Shown piece by piece: positions 54,010 through 64,000 of a DNA stretch of 64,000 nucleotides. The translations under genes and the position numbers were made by a program. This DNA is from Sepioteuthis lessoniana. Taxonomy: Eukaryota > Mollusca > Cephalopoda > Myopsida > Loliginidae. The DNA lies in NCBI GenBank assembly GCA_963585895.1, contig OY757912.1, forward strand, positions 84,146,813 through 84,210,812. Reading direction: 5' to 3'. The number at the start of each line of letters is the position of its first letter. The stretch's first letter is position 1. The notes below the pieces were generated by a model. It saw nothing but the letters and a program-made list of their open reading frames with translations, searched no databases and was not told the DNA's origin.

Positions 54010-54558
54010 TATCCCAGTCAGCAGGGACTGTAGAATACACCGACTGCTTCTCTGCAGAAGGATAAGACCCCTCCCCAATGATTATCCTGGATATGACACT
54101 AAACAATCTAATGGTGAGGTTCCAGTAATGCTGGAACTTTGGGGAATGTGGAGTACCCCTTCATTGTCATTACTCCCAGGTTCACTCTGGCCTGGGGTGG
54201 TAGCACTTGATAAGGATTATATCTATGGGTCAAATAGAACTAAAATATGTTTTCTTGAGTTTACTGTTTTTTACATTTAAACTGCATATTTATGCTAAAC
54301 TGAATTGTTTAAAATAGAACTGTTTTGACATTTAACTGTGTGTGGACAAAATGTATACTAAACTGAATTGTTTGAATTAGAATTGTTTGACTAAACAAAA
54401 TAGCTTGAAATAGAAATATTTTTGACAATTAAACTGTGTATTCATGCTAAACTGAATTGTTTAATTTGAAATAATTATTTGTATAAAAATGGATTTGGCA
54501 TTATTAATAACCTACAAAGGTTGATATGCCATAAAAACCCAACCAACCAACCAATTCT
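54010..54558 (+). mobile_element. SINE A copy with near-perfect 9-bp target duplication
   Basis: 'actagaaag' (54001-54009) and 'acttgaaag' (54559-54567) flank it. Head 'tatcccagtcagcagggact', four internal units (54240-54480), tail 'ttggcattattaataaccta', end 'aacccaaccaaccaaccaat'. Confidence 0.9.
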
Positions 54559-54567
54559 ACTTGAAAG

Positions 54568-55835
54568 AAGAATCTACTTGGCTCATTTATCTGTTTCCTC
54601 ATACTTCCATGGCTGAAAGAATACAACAACAGAGATCATATATTTGAGGCAAGTTGTGTTCAGTTGTTCCCTTTCCTCATTAGAGGATCAGCCATTATCA
54701 ACATAGCAGTCCTTAGTGCTTATGTTACGCAATGACGAAAGTAGTTTGTGTTATTTTTCTAGTCCTGAGCTGTGAAGTAATTGAAAATAATCAATAAATA
54801 ATGATGAAGGTTGTGAAAGCAATGATTTTCCTTTAATTTTATGATCCTTAAGTGTCCAGTGAAGCCCAGGACAGACTAGGATTTCTAGCCTTATAGGTAG
54901 GCTATTGTCCTTTGTTGACTGTTAAGAAGTTTTATTATCCTGCATCCTCTTACTTAGGAATGAATAGGATTAGAGTGGAATCTATAAAAAATGCTATACA
55001 TATATATCTGCGGAACTTTTCAGCATCTTACAAGTCCTGGTACTGAATTGGATTCAAGACAATTTTTAGATAGTAATAAAAGCAGTGAAAGTAATGATTA
55101 TCCAGAAGCAGCTGACAAGATATTTTGTATGCACATTGACATTAATAGTATATAGGAACTCCTGTCAGGGGTAGGAGGTGACACTTTTCACTAATATTTT
55201 CAAAATTTTCTATCTGGGAACAAAAAAAGAAAAGGTAAAAATATTTCCTCGTACCAAGTGATTAATCATCACAAATTCTCAGTAAACATGTCTTGAGGCA
55301 TGAAAAAGCTGTCTTTTCAATTTTCTTTTTTTTAAAAGAAATAAAACCTTCAATTTTGATATTTACTAAGGTTAGCTTAGTATATAATGAAACTGAAGTG
55401 CTAGAAATGAAAGGTCATTTGATAAGCTTAGCTCAGATATATAAGATACCCAGTGAGAATCAGACTTACTAACAATAGTCGGCTCACAGATAGAAAGAGA
55501 AGTCATTGTAATTTATTAAGAGTAGCTTAGTATAAAATCCAGTAGTATCAGGCACCCAATGAGAATCAAATTTACCAACAATGATCCATGATCTAGCTTG
55601 CTAACCATTATACTATGTGAGGTGCCCTACTAGAAATCAGAAGTTGAAAGATTGTGTTACCCTATTCTTCCAATGACAAAAGACCTGCTTACCTAAAAAG
55701 TAAGTGTTCTAATTTATACCTAGTGGCAAAAAGAGCAGAAAAAAAAATTCTACTTCTAATTGTTTAAAAATTGATTTTCTCCTCTTTTCTTTTCATGATT
55801 GCTATGATATCTATGTAAATATCTACAAATAGCAT
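54568..55835. other. Unassigned, with tRNA-like SINE traces
   Basis: 55370-55455, 55490-55625 and 56280-56420 share 'agcttagtatataatg...', 'cccaatgagaatcaaattta', 'aacaatgatccatgatctag' and 'aaccattatactatgtgagg', a further minus-strand tRNA-derived repeat in at least three decayed copies. No gene. Confidence 0.45.
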
Positions 55836-55839
55836 CAGG

Positions 55840-56065
55840 AGAGTACCCATTGTGTAATAACTAAAGTGCTGGACTGCAGCCTCCAAGTAAATGACTTCAA
55901 ACTCTAGTTGTGCTACATTCACTTTAAGAGTAATACTCTTGGAGGAAGGTCTAAACACTCTTATTCTCCCAGCTAGGGGTTAAGTAGTATCACTGATATA
56001 CTTGTATAAGGATGGTCTTGGCATTAAATAACCTATGAAGTTGATATGCCATTTAATAAAAAAAA
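55840..56065 (+). mobile_element. SINE B copy, complete
   Basis: Head 'gtacccattgtgtaataact', B-box-like 'gacttcaaactctagttg', tail 'ggcattaaataacctatgaa ... ccatttaataaaa'. Confidence 0.85.
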
Positions 56066-56624
56066 ACAAACCAACTCAAATACTATCAGATATGACAGTT
56101 TAATTATTTTTATTATTTACTTTAATAGCATATAAAACAGAGTCCATTTTAAAAAAAAATGGATGGCTGAATAAATATCCCCTTCAGTACAAAATTCAGG
56201 TATATGTTTAACCAAACAGATAGATGACCAGTATTTGTACCTGGTTAACTCCCATAATACTCTGGTGTTAAATGTAAATCAAGAAAGGTTTTATATATGA
56301 CATTAAATACAGTAGTCATTTACTAAGCTTTGATTAGTTTGTTATAAGGCTCAAAATAGATAACCAATGAGAATCAAACTCATTAACAATGGTCTGCTAT
56401 CTAAGTTTATTAACTATCATACCACGCATGATGTTCAACTCCACAAATAATATAAATTTTTGAAAACAATAAAACAAAAAAGGATATTGTACACAATTTT
56501 TGTGATGGCAACTAGAATTTAACTTTAAAGAAATAAGTTTATGTGTTTAACTCTATTTACTCTTCCTTTACAAGAAAATCATTTTGTGTATGTATATATG
56601 TATGTGCATATGAGTATGTGTGCA

Positions 56625-57095
56625 CTCTATACAATACCACTAGTAAGTAAGTACACCCCTTTCAATTTTTTTATAAAATATTAATTTTCTTCTAAACCAA
56701 AAATAAGTAAGTAAAAAAGTTGGCAACCTTAGTCGAGGGTGACCCGAAGGCTCCCTTTTCAGCAGCTACTACACCAAGGTGTAGGGGAGGGTGCTAATCC
56801 TTTCCCTGGATTGCTCCATTTTACCCTTGATATGTACCTCATATTGCTGGGTGTTAAGCAATGCGGTATCAAGTACCATTTTAAAGTCTTTGGTATGATG
56901 CAACATGAGATTGAACCCAGGTCTACCGGACCATTGGTGAACACTCTACCCACTAAGGCAATAAGCTGGTCTAAAACCAAAAATACCTAGACTTTATCAT
57001 TTCTATTGGAGCATTATACAACCAAAATGGATATTATTAGGTATCATTTGTTACCAAGCTCACTGAAACTCTGTAAAAAATGTAATGAGACAAAA
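56625..57095 (+). mobile_element. Tc1-like end split by a minus SINE E with 14-bp target duplication
   Basis: 'aagtaagtacacccctttca' and 'aatattaattttcttctaaa' lead to the target 'ctaaaccaaaaata' (56692-56705), repeated as 'ctaaaaccaaaaata' at 56971-56985. SINE E lies between (56706-56970, minus). The Tc1-like sequence continues with 'acaaccaaaatggatattat'. Confidence 0.88.
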
Positions 57096-57397
57096 ATAGA
57101 TATACTCCTTATATATATTTATACATTTTTATTTTTAGTTGCAATTTTTTAATGCTGTAGATTTGGAAAATAAATAATATCTGGGTCAATTCTGGAAGGT
57201 ATCTCAAACCTACCAATTCATCAATGTTGGTTGAACTGTTCTTCTTTCATGATTCAACCTCCTTGTCAAAGGATATGAACTGGGGTTTTTAATTTATGCC
57301 TTTATACTTAAAAAATATAACCCATACCATTAACTCTAACATTAAAATGCATTTTTAAAATAATGTAAGTGTGTGTGTCCTACAAAAAAATAAATTG

Positions 57398-57550
57398 CCC
57401 ACAAATAAGTACACTCTAAACAATTTTTTTATAAAATGTTAATTTTCTTCTGAACCCAAGATACTAAGATTTTATCATCTCCAGTGAAATACTATACAAC
57501 CAAAATAGATATTATTAGGTTGAATCTACAACCAAACTCTGTTGCTTTGC
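57398..57550 (+). mobile_element. Tc1-like end, second fragment
   Basis: 'cacaaataagtacactctaa', 'ataaaatgttaattttcttc' and 'acaaccaaaatagatattat' match 56640-57040 after removal of the SINE E. Confidence 0.7.
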
Positions 57551-57635
57551 AAGTCTGTAACCAAAACTTAAACTGCATTGATATACAAGAGATGTTGTTA
57601 TTTATGAACTGCAAAATATATTTTTTGTTACAAAA

Positions 57636-57639
<4 letters not shown>

Positions 57640-57669
<30 letters not shown>

Positions 57670-57925
57670 CCTACTCCACATGAGCAAGATGTAACACATG
57701 GTCACTTTTTAAGCAGAGTTTAATCAGTTTGAATTCAGAGTTTTCCTTTTCCTAGACTGGTTGCCATGCCTTACTATTTATCAATATCTGAAGGGAGAAA
57801 AGTTGGATTCATACCTTTCCTAAGGATATTAGCACAATGTCAAATGTAAACTGTCTTGTCTAGGATTTGAACTTGTGTTGCTGTGTTCATTTCATGTGAC
57901 TGTAACCATTACACTACATTTGTGT
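57640..57925 (-). mobile_element. (TC)n(TA)n microsatellite and SINE C, minus strand
   Basis: Microsatellite 57640-57669, then SINE C from 'acctactccacatgagcaag' to the inverse tRNA-like start 'gactgtaaccattacactac'. Confidence 0.85.
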
Positions 57926-58003
57926 GTGGGTGCACATTTTTTTTCTATTTCCACTATAATAATCTCTTTCTAATTCTGTTCACTCCATTGGTAAATACAT
58001 CTA

Positions 58004-58056
<53 letters not shown>
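58004..58056. repeat. (TC)n(TA)n microsatellite
   Basis: About ten TC units followed by about sixteen TA units. Confidence 0.95.
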
Positions 58057-58060
<4 letters not shown>

Positions 58061-58299
58061 CAGATCTCTGTTTCCATACATTTATGCATACAGATACTAA
58101 GTCTGGTGATATTGTAAGATAATACTCTAGTTTGCTGTCTTAGAAGTAATGATGTTTTGGCTCCCAAAACCATGCCTGACTCTAGTCATCATCTGATGAA
58201 GACTTTGTTGAGGGGACATCTGTTGTTTTTTGGCAAGAACACATGTTTAAAATTCTACTCAAATGTAACTTTGTCTCTCTTTATATATATCTATATCTA

Positions 58300-58333
58300 C
58301 ACTCTCTCTCTCTCTTTCTCTCCGTCTCTCTCA

Positions 58334-58418
<85 letters not shown>
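58300..58418. repeat. (TC)n(TA)n(TG)n microsatellite
   Basis: TC-rich 58300-58335, TA 58336-58372, TG 58373-58417. Open frames on both strands are artefacts. Confidence 0.95.
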
Positions 58419-58420
<2 letters not shown>

Positions 58421-58804
58421 CCTTTATGCTTGTTTTCTGTTGTATTTTTATATTTTGCTGTAATTTTCTACTCCTGCTCTTCAGGTAAAATTCTGGAAAT
58501 AATTTGACTGTATCAGGACACAAGAGGAACAATTCTGAAAAAAAAAATAGTTTTAATAGACTCCTCATCTTATAATGATTGATACATAATGTAAAAAAAA
58601 AAGGGGATAGGAAGGCAGACTACTTGTGTGTTGGTCATTTGACAAACATACACTACCAAACAAGAGTTAATCTTCAATATTATACAAAATTTTGTTCATA
58701 GATAAACATAGAATATAAAACAAAAATTTGTTTATAAAGTAAATAAAGATGCAGACAAGATTCTTCTGATGTTAAAATGTTCTTTCTGTTTGGTATTATT
58801 TTTG

Positions 58805-59125
58805 ATATTGATTGCTTAGTTTTATGGTGTATCAACCCTTGTGGGTTAATTAATGTCAAATCCTGTTTTTATTAGTATATATGATTTGTAAGGGTTAAGG
58901 TTATGGATTTGTAGGTAACTATATTTAAAAGAGTTGCTAAAGCTCATTTGTTTGCACACAGTAAAATGGTTTCAAGTATTGCTATCTAACACTAATAATT
59001 TTATCAATCAAGTATTCTTATCTAATATGAATTCAAATGATTACTAATAATAACTCTTAGTAAATGATTGGACAGCTCTCTTTGACTCATATATTGGAAC
59101 CTAACAGGTACTACCAATGCAGGTC
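58805..59125 (-). mobile_element. SINE A copy, minus strand, head truncated
   Basis: Tail 'ttttatggtgtatcaaccct', internal units 'aaaatggtttcaagtattgc', body end 'aacctaacaggtactaccaa'. Confidence 0.8.
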
Positions 59126-59640
59126 AGAAGTACTTCTTAATACAGTATATTTACCATATTCCTTATGTTCATACCATCATAGGTTTCAGTAATGTATATA
59201 TAATATATATATATATAGTAACAGTGTTGGTTGTCACTAAATCACTTTGTGGGTTTGTGGCGAACCAAGTGTCATTTAATTTGGAGAGTGCTTAATATCT
59301 AGAATAGAGCTATAGGTATAGCTATAGAGCTAAAGGTCGCAGACAAACTTCCATGGCATTAAATATATAAATTTAATATATATCTATTACATATATATAT
59401 CAACTAATACCTCTTCATATATATATCTATAATACTTCTTTATATCCATCTCCAAACACCCTCTCCACCTGTTGATGTAATGTTAGCTATAATTTCATGC
59501 TTGTTAGAAGTACTTCTTAATACAGTATATTTACCATATTCCTTACATATATACCATCATAGATTACAGTATAAGGTTGATATGCCATAAAACCCAACCA
59601 ACCATAGATTACAATAATGTATATGTTATATAACATTAAC
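59126..59640 (+). repeat. Direct duplication of about 65 bp around repeat J
   Basis: 59127-59190 and 59506-59570 share 'agaagtacttcttaatacag' and 'tatatttaccatattcctta'. Between them 59222-59345 ('ggttgtcactaaatcacttt', 'gtggcgaaccaagtg', 'ttggagagtgctta') is the inverse of 61345-61430. Confidence 0.7.
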
Positions 59641-59764
59641 ACAGCATAGACAACTAATACAAATTATCATAATGTACATATATAAATTTAAGACAGAACA
59701 TATTCCAACATATGAATACTAGTATTGGATTATACACCATAGTATATATCAATATACCATGTCC

Positions 59765-60270
59765 CTTAACACCAGGGGTGTCCTCATGGTGTAATGGTTA
59801 AAGCAATGGACTGCGGAATTGTAGTACATGAGTTCGTACTCCAGTCGCGCTATTACGTTCACTTTCGTGCAAATACCCTTGGGAAAGGTATGAACCCCAT
59901 TATCCTCCCAGCTATGGGTTAAATAGTATAGAATAATAACAAACAACACTCACCTGTACAAGCCAAAAGTAACATGGCTGCCTCCATGGCTAGCCAGCTA
60001 AAGCTCACCTCTTTTATTGAAGAGTGCATGAGCAGCATGTGGATTGGTTCACTTTACAAGAATGGACCTATCCAACACATTTGCATGAGTGGTGTCCATT
60101 CATCTACTTATTCTCAACCAAATTTCTCAGAGAAGTTTTGGGGAAGCCAATCTACTTGAGCTAACCAATATTCTATAAATAGTACCACTACTGTTCTTCA
60201 AGGAGAATGGCTTTGGCATTAAATAACCTACAAAGGTCGATATGCCATTAAACAAAGAAACCAAAACAAA
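59765..60270 (+). mobile_element. SINE B copy interrupted by a 240-bp insertion
   Basis: Best SINE B head in the window: A box 'tcatggtgtaatggttaaag', B box 'gagttcgtactccagtcg'. Interrupted after 'gggttaaatagta' at 59935 and resumed at about 60175 'taaatagtaccactactgtt'; tail 'ggcattaaataacctacaaa' and 'cattaaacaaagaaaccaaa'. Confidence 0.9.
59936..60172. mobile_element. Unclassified 237-bp insertion with 7-bp inverted ends and 9-bp target duplication
   Basis: 'taaatagta' lies on both sides. The insert begins 'tagaataat' and ends 'atattcta', inverse over seven bases. Inside is an open plus frame starting at 59974 with 'MAASMASQLKLTSFIEECMS'. Non-repetitive, relatively GC-rich; appears once in the window. 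Confidence 0.6.
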
Positions 60271-60548
60271 CCTTAACACCATGATATTTCCACCTCGCCT
60301 ATTATTCTTATGTTTTAGATCCAGCATCCATTTTTGTTTAATTATACTTACCTGTCAAATCAGAAATTCATTTTCTTCATAATGCAATGATGATGATAAA
60401 TCTGTCCCTTAGTTAAAATCATCACTACATTAAAAAAAAAGTCTTTTTGGCCAAATCCCCAACTGTCTTACGACTTCCACTACCCAATGCCATGTATCAT
60501 CATACACACAAATACTAACAATCACATATACAACCACAAACAACAATG

Positions 60549-61088
60549 CTTGCCCAGTCAGCTGGAGCTGTAGAATACACTGACTGCATCTCTGCAGAGG
60601 AGTAAGACTTCCCACACCAATGAGTGTCCTAGATATGACACTAAACAATCTGATGGTGAGGTATTGCCGGAGCTTTGGATAATGCAGAGTACCCCTTCAT
60701 TGCCATCGCTCCTAGGTCCACACTAGCCTGGAGTGATAGCACCTGATAGGGTCCTATCTATGGGTTAAATAGAACTAAACTGCATACTTATGCTTAATTG
60801 AATTACTTGAAATAGAACTATTTTGATATTTAAACTGCATACTTATGCTAAACTGAACTGCTTGAAATAGTACTGTTTTGACATGTAAACTGTGTACTTA
60901 TGCTAAACTGAATTGTTTGAAATAGAACTGTTTGACTAAACTGAATAGCTTGAAATAGAAATGATTTTGATAATTAAACCGTGTACTCATGCTAAACTGA
61001 ATTGTTTGAAATAGAACTGATTATTTGGATAAAAATGTATTTGGCGTCAAATAAACTTCAAAGCTTGATATGCCATAAAACCCAACCA
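60549..61088 (+). mobile_element. SINE A copy with 13-bp target duplication
   Basis: Flanked by 'acaaacaacaatg' (60536-60548 and 61089-61101). Head 'cttgcccagtcagctggagc', four internal units of about 57 bases ('cttatgctaaactgaattgt'), tail 'ttggcgtcaaataaacttca', end 'ataaaacccaaccaac'. Confidence 0.95.
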
Positions 61089-61113
61089 ACAAACAACAAT
61101 GTGCAAATATAAT

Positions 61114-61115
<2 letters not shown>

Positions 61116-61145
<30 letters not shown>
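61116..61145. repeat. (CA)n microsatellite followed by (AAT)n
   Basis: About 14 CA units, then 'ataataataataa'. Confidence 0.95.
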
Positions 61146-61146
<1 letters not shown>

Positions 61147-61344
61147 AATAATAATAACGTAAACATCCTTTTAACTGTATTTTTCGATGTTTTTCGATTT
61201 CTCTAAAATTTTTCTTTCTCTGCTAATAATTGTCGTATAAAGACGCCATGAAACCAGTCGTCGCAAATAAGCTTCCATTCTATTAAATATATACAGAAAC
61301 TAATATATATTTATTTATTATTATTATTTTATATAATAGCTTCA

Positions 61345-61430
61345 TCACATATATTGAGTACTCTCCAAATTATACTGCATTTGGTCTGCCACAAACCAAC
61401 CAAGTGAGATAGTGACAACCATACTCTGTT
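61345..61430 (-). repeat. Repeat J, inverted copy
   Basis: Inverse of 59222-59345: 'gagtactctccaaattatac', 'ctgccacaaaccaaccaagt', 'gtgacaaccatactctgttg'. Confidence 0.65.
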
Positions 61431-61444
61431 GTAATATATGTATG

Positions 61445-61447
<3 letters not shown>

Positions 61448-61480
<33 letters not shown>

Positions 61481-61540
61481 TAGCGACCTTTGTAAAAGGT
61501 GACCCGAAGGTTCCCTTTTCAATAGCTACGAATCCGGTTT
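61448..61540 (-). mobile_element. (TA)n run and SINE E 3' fragment
   Basis: TA 61450-61476, then the inverse SINE E end 'gttagcgacctttgtaaaag', 'gacccgaaggttcccttttc', stopping at 'tagctac'. Confidence 0.85.
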
Positions 61541-61759
61541 TTTATATTTTATAAAGAGCCACACGTAGATACAAATTTTTAAAAAAATTATTCTATGTAA
61601 TTGCAAATTTTTACAATTTACTTATAGGAGACACATATGAAGATATAATTATGAAAAAAAAGATAATTATTTCAAAATTTTAGTTATGAAATTCAAATAT
61701 AACAAAAATATATTTAATAATAAAAAGTATAACGTCTAACGACAATTTTTGGTCAAATT

Positions 61760-63730
61760 TTTAATTTGGTGTAATATTAGTTAAAGCTGTGTGACGAAAT
61801 TCTGTAGGATGTTGATTGATCAACTGTGAACGATCTTTCGACTTCACGAACTTCATTGTGGAGTACAAAGATTCACAGCAATATGCTGCCACAAAAATCG
61901 AAAATAGACTAAAAGGTTTAAATTTGAATATTTTGATTCTGGCACAAGTTTCCAAAATTCAATCATAGAAGAAGCTTTGTACGGCATTTGCAATGCCTGA
62001 TCCTCTTTCATCTCTAATAACTCCAATTCCCCAGCCGCTTTTCAGTAAGTATTATTTCAGAAATTGGAAATCCATCTTCAATAACGTCACAAATAAATGG
62101 ATTCATAAAATATGCGAATGGAGATTAAAAACTTTTCAATTCTTCAAACCTATGTTTGAAATTTGCTTCTAATTCTTTCAATTTTTCTTTTCTTTTTTGA
62201 TATTAATTACGTTTGCTTTTACTCATGGAAAATGATTAAATATTTTGTTCTCAAGATCGTAAACGAAGAGTCGAAGTTTAGCTTCAAAACTGAATATAGT
62301 TTGTGACAAATCAGTTTTATATTTTTCTTTTCCTTGCTAAATCAAGTATTAGCAAATGTTCTAGCACATCTGTAGGGAACATTAAACCAGAGCGCCAAGT
62401 TTCATTTTTTTAATTCTGGGTATTTTTTGTCTTTTTCTTTTGTAGATGTTATAATAGGATTTAGGAGATCCACAAAACGTCTCAAAACATAAGTTGACAG
62501 CCATCTTATAACACAGTATAAGGATAAATTACTGGACAATTCATCTATTTCGTCATTCACTCGCAAATCATCTTAAAAGCTTTTGAATTGACGGTGTGTT
62601 TTGGCCTTTTGTTTAATTAAATTCACAATCTGCAAAACAATCTTCTACACATTTTCGTATTTGAAGTACTTCGTTACGAAATGATCACTGTGAATTATAC
62701 AATGAAGTGGCAAAAATGTGGAATTTTAGGATCATTGTTTAAAAGATCAATGAGACCAAGATTTTTCCTCATTATTGCAGGTTCTCCGTCAATCGTAATA
62801 CTTACAAGTTTATTACGAGTCAATTCTAGCTCAATCGGCTAGGCTGCAGAATACACCGATTGCATCTCTGCAGAAGGCCAAGACTCTCCCAACGAGTGTC
62901 CTGGTTATGACAGTAAGCAATCTAATGGTGAGGCTCCAGTAATGCTGGAGCCTTGAGGAATGCGGAGTACCCCTTTATTGCCATAGCTCCCAGGTCCACT
63001 CTGACCCGGAGTGGTAGCACATGTTAGGGTCCTAGCTATGGGTCAAATAGAAGTGTTTGACATTTAAACTGTACTTATGCTAAACTGAATTGTTTGAAAT
63101 AGAACTGTTTTTGACGTTTAAACTGTGTACTTATGCAAAACTGAATTGCTTGAAATTGAACTGTTTTGACATTTAACTGTGTGTAAACAAAAAACTAAAC
63201 TTATGCTAAACAGAATTGTTCGAAATAAAACTGTTTGTGTGTATGAAAATGGATTCGGCATTAAATAACCTATAATGGTTGATGTACCATAAAACCAAAT
63301 CAAACGAGGCTATTCAAACTTGTTCATTACTTCATCAAGCGCATTTCTAACATCAATACATCGAGTTGTTTCGATAAAAGCTACTAGATCTAAGATTTCT
63401 TCCTTCACATTTAGGTCTGAATGTACATTACGAATTAAAAATTGCCAGTTGTTGAATATCCTGAATGTCTGTAGACTCGTCGAGATCGAAAACTTGCTGT
63501 ACAATTTTGAAAATCACATTAAATTATTTGCAACATTTTTACTAATTGCACCAATACGACGCTCAGTTGTCCGGCAAGACATGGAAAACCTGTGCGATCA
63601 ATTTATGCAGTTTTGTATTACTTGAATCCAAAATTTTAACCACTTCTTCCAATTTTTTTTTAAAAATTAGATGAATTCCCTTTTTCCATTTGAACGTTTG
63701 GCGCGATTAATATTTCAAGCTGACAAAAAA
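61760..63730 (-). pseudogene. hAT transposase pseudogene (GTF2IRD2/ZBED-like), split by SINE A
   Basis: Read on the minus strand, N to C: about 63680-63510 'KLEEVVKILDSSNTKLHKLI' and 'RRIGAISKNVANNLM'; 63487-63467 'DLDESTD', the first catalytic acid block of hAT RNase-H-like domains; after a frameshift 63440-63310 'FLIRNVHSDLNVKEEILDLV' and 'DVRNALDEVMNKFE'. A SINE A follows (62822-63305). Then 62800-62730 'TIDGEPAIMRKNLGLIDLL' (the DGAPSMxGxxxGLxxLL block) and 62620-62575 'LNKRPKHTVNSKAF'. The end, 61955-61761, holds 'VAAYCCESLYSTMKFVKSKD' and 'RSQLINQHP', the hAT dimerisation region. Stops and frameshifts are frequent. No zinc finger is seen; it would lie right of 63730. Confidence 0.85.
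62822..63305 (+). mobile_element. SINE A copy inside the hAT pseudogene
   Basis: Head 'tagctcaatcggctaggctg' (A-box-like), body with 'gtgtcctggttatgacagta' and 'ggtccactctgacccggagt', three internal units, tail 'cggcattaaataacctataa', end 'accataaaaccaaatcaaac'. Flanks 'acgagtcaattc' and 'acgaggctattc' may be a diverged target duplication. Confidence 0.9.
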
Positions 63731-64000
63731 AAAAAGCTTTGTTTATCGTGTCATTTGTGGGGGGAGTATGTAATTTGGTTATTTCAGTAGTTTGCTCTCT
63801 AAATTATTCCCACCACAAATACAACACAAAGCATTACAATCGCGCAAAAGAAATGGAATAGAACACAACGAACATTAAATAACAAACAATTTAATATGCA
63901 TATAATAGAATATGAAAAACAAAATACATGACGTGTAAATGGCCTTTTGGAAAATAAAGTTTGAAGAAGAAAATAAATTTGTTGAAAGATGTGTGTATGT
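63731..64000. other. Unassigned right edge
   Basis: No feature recognised. It may contain the 5' part of the hAT element, but I see no conserved zinc finger pattern. Confidence 0.4.

Overview
The window looks like intron-rich, repeat-saturated DNA from a lophotrochozoan animal, most likely a cephalopod mollusc (octopus or squid). That call rests on the repeat types (RTE-clade LINEs with ATG-repeat tails, many tRNA-derived SINEs with lysed mariner relatives, long TA/CA/GA microsatellites), AT-richness, very sparse coding sequence and one recognisable animal gene. The species is inference. There is no bacterial-style gene organisation, CRISPR array, rRNA gene or intact tRNA gene.

The only host gene recognised with confidence is METTL4 (MT-A70 family adenine N6-methyltransferase) on the + strand. 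Two internal exons are visible, 1779-1940 and 12921-12987, separated by a 10,980-base intron; both splice junctions are GT-AG and their phases fit. The second exon carries the catalytic DPPW motif. Earlier exons lie left of the window. The rest of the methyltransferase domain was not found in the 51 kb to the right, so intron 2 is either very long or the locus is incomplete here.

Almost everything else is transposon-derived. I name the families for this report: RTE-A (younger RTE LINE, copies at 151-726, 18258-19217, 29822-30052, 33560-34465, 50172-51561); RTE-B (older relatives at 5962-6450, 22500-22860, 29440-29730, 36245-37405); a different LINE 3' end at 47985-48500; SINE families A (long, 350-950 bp, with an internal variable tandem block), B, C, D, E, F (fold-back) and G, all with pol III A/B-box-like heads except that A shows only an A-box-like start; mariner families M1 (terminal repeat starting gtgagtcaaaagtt) and M2 (agtcagctgaaaagttcat); Tc1-like ends; a SETMAR-type mariner transposase remnant at 38010-38180; and a degenerate hAT transposase (GTF2IRD2/ZBED-like) filling 61760-63730 on the minus strand.

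Layout: 1-1000 mariner with an inserted, internally inverted RTE; 1.7-13 kb METTL4 exons and intron, the intron holding a 1.4-kb imperfect palindrome (7503-8876) and a TA/TG microsatellite field; 13-17.4 kb SINEs and an M1 element; 17.46-18.19 kb a ten-unit satellite next to a second internally inverted RTE; 19.4-21.6 kb a pyrimidine tract and a GC-richer unclassified block; 22-41 kb SINEs, old RTE and mariner pieces; 41.6-43.5 kb an M1 element split by a SINE; 43.9-44.9 kb a 132-bp in-frame minisatellite; 45-54.6 kb deeply nested SINEs around the longest RTE copy; 54.6-61.7 kb sparse SINEs and microsatellites; 61.7-63.7 kb the hAT pseudogene. Most interesting are the two twin-priming-type RTE insertions with target duplications, the intronic long hairpin in a species group known for heavy ADAR editing, the fold-back SINE with a 12-bp target duplication, and the VNTR-bearing SINE A family sharing its 3' tail with SINE B.
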